A stretch of DNA of 64,000 nt, taken from contig NZ_JHUW01000008.1 of assembly GCF_000619825.1 (NCBI RefSeq), positions 310,001-374,000 on the forward strand, given 5' to 3'. The first letter of the stretch is position 1. Each line of letters opens with the position of its first letter. The notes below the pieces were generated by a model that saw only the letters and a program-made list of their open reading frames with translations, did no database searches and had not been told where the DNA came from. This DNA is from Prevotella sp. MA2016. Lineage in GTDB: Bacteria > Bacteroidota > Bacteroidia > Bacteroidales > Bacteroidaceae. Positions 54,041 to 61,991 of the stretch are shown here, piece after piece. The position numbers and the translations under genes were made by a program.

Positions 54041-54961
54041 ATGATCTGGTTGGTTGTCATACTTGCCATTACGCTCTTTGCCGTCTGCATTGTTCTGCAG
54101 ATGAAGATTAAACACAGTCGCGAACAGGAGGCTGAAGGCCAGCAGCTGCTCGAAGATTACCAGAAGCGTGTCAACGAGATGGAGAAACTGCTCAAGGACT
54201 ATCGTTCTCTCGAGCAGAATTTCGACAATGTTGGTCAGGGCTATGAAGAGGCCCTGATGGCTTTCGACAAGATGGAAGAGGAGAAACAGAAAGTACTGAA
54301 AGTAAAAGATGCTATCGAGAAGCAGTCTAATGAGATCATGGCCGCCAAGCAAAAGCTTGAGGAGACCATGCTCAAGAAGACAAGCATCATCGAGAAATAT
54401 GCCGAGAGTATCCGACAGAAGCTCGATTATACGCATCCTAACGCAGGCCTCATCGCACTGACAACCCACCAGATTTTAAATGTGATTGAAGTCGAGAATG
54501 AACACCCCATTCAGAGCGAGGATAATGTGATGGCTCAGGACATAGCCGCTATGGCTATCCAGGAGTCGGGCATACAGTTCTTCCAAAAGGCAGAATTCAA
54601 GTGCCAGATGGTAGAGGAAGCTCAAGCCACAATGGTGTTCACCAACAGCAAATATGCTGTACGCGCACTGGTAGCACTGCTCGACAACGCTATGAAGTTC
54701 ACTGCTCAGGGCGAGATTCTCCTGCTTATCAACATCGCAGGTTCAAATCTCGAGTTCTGCGTTGAGGACACCGGAACAGGCGTGTTGTCTGATTATGCCG
54801 AGAAGATTTTCGAGCCCTATACCAAACTGAACGATTTCTTCGAAGGAGATGGTATCGGTCTTACCGTAGCACGAAGCATTGCCCGCCGTCTGGGTGGCGA
54901 CATCCAGCTTGACACCAACTACCGTGGAGGCGCTCGCTTTGTATTCTCGCTGCCAATCTAA
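54041..54961 (+). CDS. Membrane-bound coiled-coil HATPase (atypical sensor kinase)
   Basis: A 306-residue protein: one membrane helix (about 2-20), a long coiled coil (about 25-120, rich in Glu, Lys, Gln), then a histidine kinase-type ATPase domain with N-box LVALLDNAMKFT, G1 VEDTGTGV, F-box-like IFEPYTKLNDFF and G2 EGDGIGLTVARSIARRLGG. In front of the ATPase I see no H-box of the form HE/DxxxP; His residues at YTHPN and TTHQI do not fit it. It may phosphorylate the STAS protein or an unlinked partner. It follows the STAS gene by six bases. Confidence 0.8.
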   Translation: MIWLVVILAITLFAVCIVLQMKIKHSREQEAEGQQLLEDYQKRVNEMEKLLKDYRSLEQNFDNVGQGYEEALMAFDKMEEEKQKVLKVKDAIEKQSNEIMAAKQKLEETMLKKTSIIEKYAESIRQKLDYTHPNAGLIALTTHQILNVIEVENEHPIQSEDNVMAQDIAAMAIQESGIQFFQKAEFKCQMVEEAQATMVFTNSKYAVRALVALLDNAMKFTAQGEILLLINIAGSNLEFCVEDTGTGVLSDYAEKIFEPYTKLNDFFEGDGIGLTVARSIARRLGGDIQLDTNYRGGARFVFSLPI

Positions 54962-54982
54962 TTAATTAAACAACAAAACAGT

Positions 54983-55015
54983 AAGCCCCTCGCACTTCTG
55001 GTGTGAGGGGCTTTT
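54983..55015 (+). terminator. Terminator of the RsbW-like/STAS/HATPase operon
   Basis: AAGCCCCTCGCAC (54983-54995) pairs with GTGTGAGGGGCTT (55001-55013) over TTCTG with one G-U pair; T-run TTTT follows. Confidence 0.9.
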
Positions 55016-55032
55016 CTATATATAATAAGGTG

Positions 55033-55437
55033 TCAACGTCGTTTAAAAGTTGTCTCCTGATAGACACCCGCTTGCACTTGCTGCCGCAGCAGCATCTGCC
55101 GTCGGGTCAGTGTCACCACCTCACACGCCTTGCGACCGTCAATATTCAAGCGCCGACCATCAAAGCTATAACCAACTGGCTGACCAGCGGCATCATCCAT
55201 CCTGTTATACTCTGTGATAGTACGAGCCGTTATCACCCAATAAGCACCTCCTGCACCCGGTCGACTATAGCCAACCTCTTCGGTATAATACTGACTACTA
55301 ACAGCATCCCATGTACCAATCAACTCGGCATCACCGCTGCTATCATTACCATCAGAATCTACGCTACAGGCACTTATACTAAAACCAAATAATAGAGCCA
55401 TCATAGTGGCCATACCATACTTCATTCGTTCTGTCAT
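55033..55437 (-). CDS. Small lipoprotein, lipocalin-like
   Basis: A 134-residue protein with lipobox ISAC (Cys24) after a hydrophobic stretch. The mature part has AELIGTWDAVSSQYYTEEVGY, then short strands (YWVITARTITEYNRMD, GQPVGYSFDGRRLNIDG), as in small lipocalin-type lipoproteins of Bacteroidota. A second ATG four codons in (55425) is an equal start candidate. The -7 box TATTTTTG lies at 55484-55477 with -33 TTG at 55507-55505, inside the preceding terminator. Confidence 0.75.
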   Translation of the reverse strand: MTERMKYGMATMMALLFGFSISACSVDSDGNDSSGDAELIGTWDAVSSQYYTEEVGYSRPGAGGAYWVITARTITEYNRMDDAAGQPVGYSFDGRRLNIDGRKACEVVTLTRRQMLLRQQVQAGVYQETTFKRR

Positions 55438-55476
55438 AGGCTAACTTGTTTTAGGTTCTGTAGTATTTTCCTATGG

Positions 55477-55527
55477 CAAAAATAAAAAAAAGATGGCAAA
55501 CTTGCAAGTATTTTGCCATCTTTTTTT
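55477..55527. terminator. Bidirectional terminator whose loop holds the next gene's -33 box
   Basis: Stem 55485-55500 pairs with 55512-55527 (16 bp: A-run then GATGGCAAA with TTTGCCATC then T-run), loop CTTGCAAGTAT (55501-55511). On the minus strand TTG of the loop (55507-55505) is 20 bp before TATTTTTG (55484-55477), the promoter of the lipoprotein gene. Confidence 0.8.
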
Positions 55528-55563
55528 CCACTCGGGTGATTTCATCGAGTCACCCGGGTGCCC

Positions 55564-56271
55564 TTAGAAGTTCCATTTAACGGCCAATGTGGGGTTAATA
55601 AAGAACTTCTTATCGCTTGTTGGATCAGTATTAAATACGAAGTTATTGCTAACCTCAACCTCTGTACCCAAACTGAAGTGATCGGTCACATTATACCAAA
55701 GCTGTGGCTCTGTCAGAATCACCAACTGTCCATGACCATTGGCCTTCTCGCCACGCCAGAAATCAATGAAGCCAGAGAAGCGGCACTTTTTATCCGCGAA
55801 GTCAAGGCCCCATACACCAGTCAACTGGAAAGAGTGATAGGCATTGGTATAGTCGTAACTCTTAAAATAACGCTTATACATGAGCTGTACCGAATAGGTC
55901 TTTGAGAAGTCGGCACTGTGACCATTCCAAGCACCACCCAACAAAGCTGCCTGCTGAAAACTCATACTACGATTCAAACCACCATTATACTCCACATGAG
56001 CAGCAAAACCCTTGTTGCCGATATTGAACTCACGCGAAATCTCGGCATAGGCACTCTCAGTAAACTTACGGCTGAAGTCGATATCCACGAAATAGAACCA
56101 CGAACCCCATTTGTCGGCCTTAAACTGCTCAAGGGTCATCGTCACCTTCTGTCGACCATCTTCTTCATTCGAATAGATATTGCGACCGAAATCATAATGC
56201 AACTGCACATTCTGCGCATTTACACTCACGGCTGCTACAGCCATCAATACCAAACAAAATAACTTTTTCAT
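55564..56271 (-). CDS. DUF5020 family, Tsx-like outer membrane protein
   Basis: A 235-residue exported protein with a signal peptide (cleaved after VNAQ, residue 20) and a beta-barrel that ends in AVKWNF with the terminal Phe of outer membrane proteins. NVQLHYDFGRNIYSNEEDGRQ and KWGSWFYFVDIDFS match the opening of DUF5020, which resembles nucleoside channel Tsx. Its place 11 bp after a nucleobase permease fits uptake of nucleosides or bases. Substrate is inferred from context only. Confidence 0.85.
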   Translation of the reverse strand: MKKLFCLVLMAVAAVSVNAQNVQLHYDFGRNIYSNEEDGRQKVTMTLEQFKADKWGSWFYFVDIDFSRKFTESAYAEISREFNIGNKGFAAHVEYNGGLNRSMSFQQAALLGGAWNGHSADFSKTYSVQLMYKRYFKSYDYTNAYHSFQLTGVWGLDFADKKCRFSGFIDFWRGEKANGHGQLVILTEPQLWYNVTDHFSLGTEVEVSNNFVFNTDPTSDKKFFINPTLAVKWNF

Positions 56272-56282
56272 ATAACGCTTAA

Positions 56283-57590
56283 TTAAATAATGTATTTCAG
56301 AATAAAGAATATAGCAAGGACATACATCACTGGCGACACTTCCTTATAACGGAAGGTGCATATCTTAATGGCCACAAACGATAGTAATCCGAGTACAATA
56401 CCATCAGAGATACTGGCCGTAAACGGCATCGTGATAATCAGGATAAAGCAAGGGGCCACCTCCGAGAAATCACTGAAGTCAATCTTTGTGATGGTCTTCA
56501 TCATCAGTGCTCCCACCAGCACCAGCGCTGAAGTGGTTGCTGCGGATGGGATAACCAGGAATACAGGTGAGAAGAACAAAGCCACAAGGAACAGGATAGC
56601 CACCGAGAAAGAGGTAAGACCTGTGCGCCCACCCTCGGCAACACCTGCCGAACTCTCCACGTAAGTGGTAACGGTTGAGGTACCGCACAAAGCACCTGCG
56701 GTAGTACCGATAGCATCGGCCATAAGGGCCTTACTCAAACCATGAATATGTCCGGTCTTAGGATCTGCCATACCTGCGCTGGTAGAAGTACCGATCAGTG
56801 TACCTAACGTATCAAGCAGATCCATAAACAACAGGGCGAACACAACAACGTAGTAGTTGAAGTCAAGCGAGATAAAACGCGAGAAGTCAAGTTGCAGCGC
56901 GATAGGAGCTATCGACGATGGCAAACTGACTATAGAGAAATTCTCAGGCAACTGCGTCACACCAAGAGGCACACCAACAGCTGTAATAATCAGAATCGTG
57001 TAGAACAGGGCACCACGCACATTCTGCGACATCAGGATGGCACCAAGCACGATACCTGCAAAAGCCAGCACCGATGCATTCGTCCAAGCGCCCAAGGTGG
57101 TCACCGTGGCAGCACTCGACACAATAAGACCACCATTCTTCATGCCGATATAGGCGATAAAAAGACCGATACCCACACTGATACTATAACGCAGATTCAG
57201 AGGAATAGCATTGACAATAGCCTCACGCACACGGAAAAAAGTCAGAAGGATAAATACAACACCTTCGAAGAACACCGCAGCCAGCGCCTCTTGCCAGGTG
57301 TAGCCCATCGTGAGCACTAAGGTGTAGGCAAAAAAGGCATTGATACCCATACCTGGTGCCAAAGCAAATGGCATCTTGGCATAGAAAGCCATCACAAGCG
57401 TAGCTACAGCGGCAGAGAGTACAGTGGCAGAGAATAGCGCACCCTTATCCATACCCGTCTCACCCATAATCTGTGGGTTGACAGCCAGGATATACGACAT
57501 CGTGAGGAAGGTCGTCAGACCTGCCAGCACCTCGATCTTGACGGAATGCTTAGACGCATCAAATCCAAGCAATAACAATAGTTTATTCAT
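56283..57590 (-). CDS. NCS2 family (AzgA-like) purine permease
   Basis: A 435-residue inner membrane transporter. It begins KIEVLAGLTTFLTMSYILAVNPQIM, the AzgA/GhxP opening, followed by FALAPGMGINAFFAYT and NLRYSISVGIGLFIAYIGMKNGG. Later MDLLDTLGTLIGTS and GTSTVTTYVESSAGVAEGGRTGLTS form the substrate region. The family imports adenine, guanine or hypoxanthine with protons. It starts five bases after lpxB and is followed by the Tsx-like gene. Confidence 0.93.
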   Translation of the reverse strand: MNKLLLLLGFDASKHSVKIEVLAGLTTFLTMSYILAVNPQIMGETGMDKGALFSATVLSAAVATLVMAFYAKMPFALAPGMGINAFFAYTLVLTMGYTWQEALAAVFFEGVVFILLTFFRVREAIVNAIPLNLRYSISVGIGLFIAYIGMKNGGLIVSSAATVTTLGAWTNASVLAFAGIVLGAILMSQNVRGALFYTILIITAVGVPLGVTQLPENFSIVSLPSSIAPIALQLDFSRFISLDFNYYVVVFALLFMDLLDTLGTLIGTSTSAGMADPKTGHIHGLSKALMADAIGTTAGALCGTSTVTTYVESSAGVAEGGRTGLTSFSVAILFLVALFFSPVFLVIPSAATTSALVLVGALMMKTITKIDFSDFSEVAPCFILIITMPFTASISDGIVLGLLSFVAIKICTFRYKEVSPVMYVLAIFFILKYII

Positions 57591-57595
57591 AACTT

Positions 57596-58717
57596 TTATT
57601 TTAAGTAAGTTTTCAATCTATCAATCATTAACCTAGCCGCATTATCTGGTGCCTTTTCATCGCCTAAGGCACGTTTCACATCCTGATAACCTGACAGCAT
57701 GCGTTCGCGGGCCTCACCTGCCAGAATCTTATCAAGCTCGCAGCGGATATTGGCAACGGTGAAAGAACGACCGAGCAGTTCGGTCACCACCTCTCGTCCT
57801 GCCACGAGGTTCACCAACGAAACATATTTTACCTTTAGGAAATGCTTTCTCACAAAGTCTGCTACCGGAGGGATGGGCAGCTTATAGCAAACCACCTGTG
57901 GCACACCAAACAGACAGGTCTCAAGAGTAGCCGTACCACTGGTCACCAGCGCGGCATGGGCGCGAGAGAGCAACTGATAGGTTTGTCCAAACACCAGTTT
58001 TACTTCCGAGCCTTGCACAAACTGCTGGTAATAGGCTGCTTCTATACCAGGAGCGCCTGCCACCACGATTTGGTAATCATTTTCATATTTTTTAGCCGCC
58101 TCAAGCATCGCAGGCAGATTGTCCTTGATTTCCTGCTTTCTAGAACCAGCCAACAAGGCAATAATCTTCAAAGAAGAGTCCTCCTTCGTCGAAGAATCCT
58201 TCAAGAACTCACGCACCTCATCAGCCGTGGGATTACCTACGTAGTGTATAGGATAATGGTGTTTCTTCTCAAAGAAATCCACCTCAAACGGCAGGATCGA
58301 GAACAGTTCATCCACATCGCGCTTGATATTCTTAATACGATATTCCTTCCAAGCCCATATCTTCGGCGAAATGTAATAATAAACAGGAATGCTTGTATTA
58401 CTTTTTACATACTTCGCAATCTGAAGATTAAAACCTGGATAATCCACCAATATCAAGCAGTCAGGCTGCCAATCTACAATATCCTGCTTACACATCTTCA
58501 TGTTACGAAGAATTGTAGGCAGGTGCAACAGCACTGGAATAAAGCCCATATAGGCCAACTCTTTATAATGCCGCACGCGTTCACCACCTACGGCAGTCAT
58601 CAGGTCACCACCAAAGAAACGAAATTTAGCCTCAGTGTCAATATCTTTCAATGCACGCATCAAATGAGATGCATGCAGATCACCTGAAGCCTCGCCAACT
58701 ATCAAATAATATTTCAT
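57596..58717 (-). CDS. lpxB: Lipid-A-disaccharide synthase
   Basis: A 373-residue glycosyltransferase (GT19) that joins UDP-diacylglucosamine to lipid X, forming the lipid A disaccharide at the inner membrane. Family segments are LIVGEASGDLHAS, FRFFGGDLMTAVGGE, LVDYPGFNLQIAKY, YYISPKIWAWKEYRIK, YVGNPTADEV, LLAGSRKQEI and TSGTATLETCLFGVPQVVCYK. The length is normal. It overlaps surE by ATGA. Confidence 0.97.
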   Translation of the reverse strand: MKYYLIVGEASGDLHASHLMRALKDIDTEAKFRFFGGDLMTAVGGERVRHYKELAYMGFIPVLLHLPTILRNMKMCKQDIVDWQPDCLILVDYPGFNLQIAKYVKSNTSIPVYYYISPKIWAWKEYRIKNIKRDVDELFSILPFEVDFFEKKHHYPIHYVGNPTADEVREFLKDSSTKEDSSLKIIALLAGSRKQEIKDNLPAMLEAAKKYENDYQIVVAGAPGIEAAYYQQFVQGSEVKLVFGQTYQLLSRAHAALVTSGTATLETCLFGVPQVVCYKLPIPPVADFVRKHFLKVKYVSLVNLVAGREVVTELLGRSFTVANIRCELDKILAGEARERMLSGYQDVKRALGDEKAPDNAARLMIDRLKTYLK

Positions 58718-59481
58718 AACTGCCAGTCAGCTATCTGTTTTATGGCTTGATAAGCCGTCACATCTATCTGCGTAGGAGTGATAGCAATATAGCCATGCTC
58801 CAATGCCCATCTATCGGTATCTTCGGCATCGGGCTCATCATTACGATAATGCCCCACCATCCACCAATAATCGTAGCCTCGGGGATGATGGCATTTGGTG
58901 CACTCATTATACCAAGTTCCAAAAGCCATTCGGCAAACTTTTATCCCATTATAACTAGCCAAACTAGGAAAATTCACATTCAAGCACACGCCTTTGGGCA
59001 AACCCTCGGCCAGCACACGCTGGGTAATCTTCCTCACATAAGGGCGCAGCGGTTCAAAATCGGCATCAGCATGCTGGTCGCACAGAGAAAATGCCAACGA
59101 GGGGATATACTTCAGACAGCCCTCAATGGTCACACCCATCGTACCACTGTAATGGGTATTAACCGAAGCGTTATCACCATGGTTAATACCTCCTATCACC
59201 ATATCTGGCTGGCGCGGACAGATATTTGCCAACGCCATTTTCACACAATCCACCGGTGTACCATTACAGCTCCATATCTCTACACCTTCCTCTTTCCGCT
59301 GCAGATTCAGACGCAATGGGATGCCTGCAGAAAATGCACACGAAAAACCACTGCGAGCATCATCAGGCGCACAGACTATAATATCAGCTACATCTCTCAA
59401 CATCTCAACCAAACAATTAATACCTTTTGCCTGGAAGCCGTCATCGTTCGAAATGAGCAACAATGGTCGTTTAATTTCCAT
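58714..59481 (-). CDS. surE: 5'/3'-nucleotidase SurE
   Basis: A 255-residue metal-dependent phosphatase acting on nucleoside monophosphates and some polyphosphates. The signature LLISNDDGFQAKGI is near residues 8-21, VCAPDDARSGFSCAF follows, and VDCVKMALAN and GGINHGDNASVNTHYSGTMG complete the metal site. With the purine permease and Tsx-like porin in the same operon, a link to nucleotide salvage is plausible. Its -7 box is at 59510-59503. Confidence 0.96.
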   Translation of the reverse strand: MEIKRPLLLISNDDGFQAKGINCLVEMLRDVADIIVCAPDDARSGFSCAFSAGIPLRLNLQRKEEGVEIWSCNGTPVDCVKMALANICPRQPDMVIGGINHGDNASVNTHYSGTMGVTIEGCLKYIPSLAFSLCDQHADADFEPLRPYVRKITQRVLAEGLPKGVCLNVNFPSLASYNGIKVCRMAFGTWYNECTKCHHPRGYDYWWMVGHYRNDEPDAEDTDRWALEHGYIAITPTQIDVTAYQAIKQIADWQL

Positions 59482-59502
59482 AAAATATCAACGATTTGGC
59501 TG

Positions 59503-59510
59503 CAAAGTTA
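59503..59510 (-). promoter_or_regulatory. -7 box of the surE operon
   Basis: TAACTTTG then CAGCC on the minus strand, 21 bp before the surE ATG. Confidence 0.6.
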
Positions 59511-59553
59511 CAAAAATCTCTTAATTCTTAACGATTAATTCTCTTTTTTTTAG

Positions 59554-59561
59554 TAACTTTG
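59554..59561 (+). promoter_or_regulatory. -7 box of parA
   Basis: TAACTTTG followed by TGCCCAAA, 41 bp before the ATG at 59603. It overlaps the in-frame GTG at 59561 and so excludes it as start. Confidence 0.65.
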
Positions 59562-59602
59562 TGCCCAAATTTCTTATTTTTATCAAGATTAAGTCAAATC
59601 AA

Positions 59603-60370
59603 ATGGGAAAGATTATTGCTTTAGCAAACCAAAAAGGCGGTGTAGGCAAAACCACTACAACCATCAACTTGGCAGCATCACTGGCCACGTTGGAGAAGAC
59701 CGTATTGGTAGTCGATGCCGACCCTCAGGCCAACGCATCGAGCGGCTTAGGCGTTGACATAAAGGATGTAGAGTGCTCACTTTACGAATGCATCATCAAC
59801 AAAGCCGATGTGCGCGATGCCATCTACACCACCGACATTGATGGACTGGACATTATCCCCAGCCATATCGACCTGGTAGGTGCCGAGATTGAGATGCTGA
59901 ACCTGAACGACCGCGAAAAAGTCATTAAGAACATGCTCGCACCCATCCGCAACGAGTACGACTTTATCCTTATCGACTGTTCGCCTTCATTAGGACTCAT
60001 CACCGTCAACTCACTGACAGCAGCCGATTCTGTGATCATTCCCGTACAGTGCGAGTATTTTGCCTTGGAGGGTATCAGCAAACTGCTCAACACCATCAAG
60101 ATTATTAAGAACAAATTAAACCCAATGCTTGAAATAGAGGGATTCCTGCTGACGATGTACGACAGCCGTCTGCGCTTGGCCAACCAGATTTATGACGAAG
60201 TGAAACGCCACTTCCAGGAGCTGGTCTTCAAGACCGTTATCCAGCGCAATGTCAAACTGAGTGAGGCCCCAAGCCACGGATTACCCGTTATCCTCTATGA
60301 TGCCGACTCAACAGGTGCGAAGAACCATCTGGCACTGGCACAGGAAATCATCTATAAGAACAAAAAGTAA
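59603..60370 (+). CDS. parA: Chromosome partitioning ATPase ParA (Soj)
   Basis: A 255-residue deviant Walker ATPase. The Walker A KGGVGKTTTT is at 11-20, VVDADPQANASSGLG and FILIDCSPSLGLITVNSL complete the site, and the end VILYDADSTGAKNHLALAQE is typical of chromosomal Soj. It moves the ParB-origin complex over the nucleoid. I start at 59603 (MGKIIALANQKGG) because the upstream frame crosses the promoter. parB begins two bases after the stop. Confidence 0.96.
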   Translation: MGKIIALANQKGGVGKTTTTINLAASLATLEKTVLVVDADPQANASSGLGVDIKDVECSLYECIINKADVRDAIYTTDIDGLDIIPSHIDLVGAEIEMLNLNDREKVIKNMLAPIRNEYDFILIDCSPSLGLITVNSLTAADSVIIPVQCEYFALEGISKLLNTIKIIKNKLNPMLEIEGFLLTMYDSRLRLANQIYDEVKRHFQELVFKTVIQRNVKLSEAPSHGLPVILYDADSTGAKNHLALAQEIIYKNKK

Positions 60371-60372
60371 TT

Positions 60373-61302
60373 ATGGCAGTAAGAAAGAAATACGACCACA
60401 ATGTACTTGGTCGCGGACTTGATAACATCGGCACAGGCAGAGGCATGGGGCTCGATGCACTTATTAACACTAATGACATCAACACCAAAGGTACATCCAA
60501 CCTCAACGAGATAGCTATAGAACTCATCGAGCCCAACCCCGACCAGCCTCGACACGAGTTTGATGAGAATGCACTCAACGAACTGGCTGCTAGCATCCGC
60601 GAGATTGGCATCATCACCCCTATCACAGTTCGCGAGATGCCTACAGGGCACTATCAGATCATTGCCGGTGAACGCCGTTGGCGCGCATCTCAGATTGCTG
60701 GACTGACCACCATGCCTGCTTACATCAAGACTACGGATGACAAGCTGACAATGGAGATGGCACTGGTTGAGAACATCCAGCGCGAAGACTTGAATGCCAT
60801 AGAGATAGCTCTGGCCTATCAGCGACTGGCCGAATCTACTGGCATGACTCAGGAGCGCATGTCAGAACGTCTGGGTAAGAGCCGCGCCTCCATCACCAAC
60901 TACATGCGACTGCTCAAGCTACCCGCACAGATACAAATGGCACTGAAAAACCGCGATATCGACATGGGCCACGCTCGTGCATTGCTTTCACTCGAAAGCC
61001 CATCAGCACAGCTCAAACTGTTTAAGGATGTGCACCGCAATGGCTATTCGGTACGTAAGGTAGAAGAAATGGTGCAAATGGTGAAGAACGGAAACTCTCT
61101 GCAGAATGCCCGTAAGACGATAGCTCCCAACCAGCTGCCACTGGAATACAGCATCCTGAGGGATCGCCTGTCAGAGCTGTTCCAAGTAAAGGTACAGATG
61201 ACCTGCACTCCACAATCAAAAGGGCGCATTAGTATTCCCTTTACCAACGAGGATGAACTGGAGAATATCCTGAACATCTTCGACAAACTGAAGAAGAAAT
61301 GA
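60373..61302 (+). CDS. parB: Chromosome partitioning protein ParB (Spo0J)
   Basis: A 309-residue CTPase/DNA-binding protein. The N-terminus holds LGRGLDNI and LIEPNPDQPRHEFDENALNELAASI; the CTP-binding motif is GERRWRAS near residue 98; the helix-turn-helix follows with MTQERMSERLGKSRASITNYMRLL, and the dimerisation domain is at the C-terminus. It loads on parS sites near the origin; I found no parS-like palindrome in the window. It overlaps the DUF5683 gene as ATGA. Confidence 0.96.
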   Translation: MAVRKKYDHNVLGRGLDNIGTGRGMGLDALINTNDINTKGTSNLNEIAIELIEPNPDQPRHEFDENALNELAASIREIGIITPITVREMPTGHYQIIAGERRWRASQIAGLTTMPAYIKTTDDKLTMEMALVENIQREDLNAIEIALAYQRLAESTGMTQERMSERLGKSRASITNYMRLLKLPAQIQMALKNRDIDMGHARALLSLESPSAQLKLFKDVHRNGYSVRKVEEMVQMVKNGNSLQNARKTIAPNQLPLEYSILRDRLSELFQVKVQMTCTPQSKGRISIPFTNEDELENILNIFDKLKKK

Positions 61303-61985
61303 GAAAAAGATGTAAGCTATTGATAACGGGCTGGTTGCTGTTTACCGGCTTCGCCACCACCCACGCACAAGATGAGGTGGTGACCGAACACGACTCGTTA
61401 TCACGAGCCATCAACAACGAGGTTTCGGTACTGGTAGATTCTGCCAGAATACCACAAAAGCCAATCAAGGATATGAGCACCTGGCGCCCCGACCCTAAAC
61501 GGGCATTATGGCTGGCCCTGGTCATTCCTGGCGGCGGTCAGATCTATAACCGCAAATACTGGAAACTGCCACTGGTATATGGTGGATTCATCGGCTGTCT
61601 GTATGCTATGAACTGGAACAACACCATGTACAAGGACTATTCACAGGCCTATATCGACCTGATGGACAACGATCCAGGCACACAGAGCTACAACCAGTTT
61701 CTGCATAATGGCGCTAAAATCGACAGCGGAAATGAGGAACGTTATAAGAAACTCTTCAAACAGCGTAAAGACCGCTACCGCCGCTGGCGCGACATGAGCT
61801 TCTTTGTACTGGTAGGCGTCTATGCCCTCTCGGTAGTGGATGCCTATGTGGATGCCGAACTGTCGGTATTCGACATCTCTAAGGACCTGAGTCTGCGCAT
61901 CGAGCCGACCATCCTTGACACCCACACATCCAAGAACCCGATCAACGCATCGGCTGTGGGATTACAATGTAGTATCAATTTTTAA
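61299..61985 (+). CDS. DUF5683 family membrane protein
   Basis: A 228-residue protein with a signal peptide (ends THAQ, residue 24) and two to three hydrophobic segments (ALWLALVIPGGGQIYN, YGGFIGCLYAMNW, MSFFVLVGVYALSVVDAYVDAEL). PGGGQIYNRKYWKLPLVYGG is the DUF5683 hallmark. The function is unknown; the gene is usually found between parB and a lytic transglycosylase gene in Bacteroidota, as here. The stop is followed by mltD-like six bases later. Confidence 0.87.
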   Translation: MRKRCKLLITGWLLFTGFATTHAQDEVVTEHDSLSRAINNEVSVLVDSARIPQKPIKDMSTWRPDPKRALWLALVIPGGGQIYNRKYWKLPLVYGGFIGCLYAMNWNNTMYKDYSQAYIDLMDNDPGTQSYNQFLHNGAKIDSGNEERYKKLFKQRKDRYRRWRDMSFFVLVGVYALSVVDAYVDAELSVFDISKDLSLRIEPTILDTHTSKNPINASAVGLQCSINF

Positions 61986-61991
61986 TGGAAT

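Noticed and set aside
57842..58687. A 281-residue plus-strand frame opposite lpxB, and another of 263 residues at 58747-59538 opposite surE
   Set aside because: Composition is unlike protein (His, Arg, Gln, Cys rich) and both oppose well-supported conserved genes.
59603..61302. Search for parS or an origin near parA-parB
   Set aside because: I saw no full TGTTNCACGTGNAACA palindrome and no DnaA-box cluster; the CACGTG hits at about 2068, 10072 and 13819 lack the flanks.
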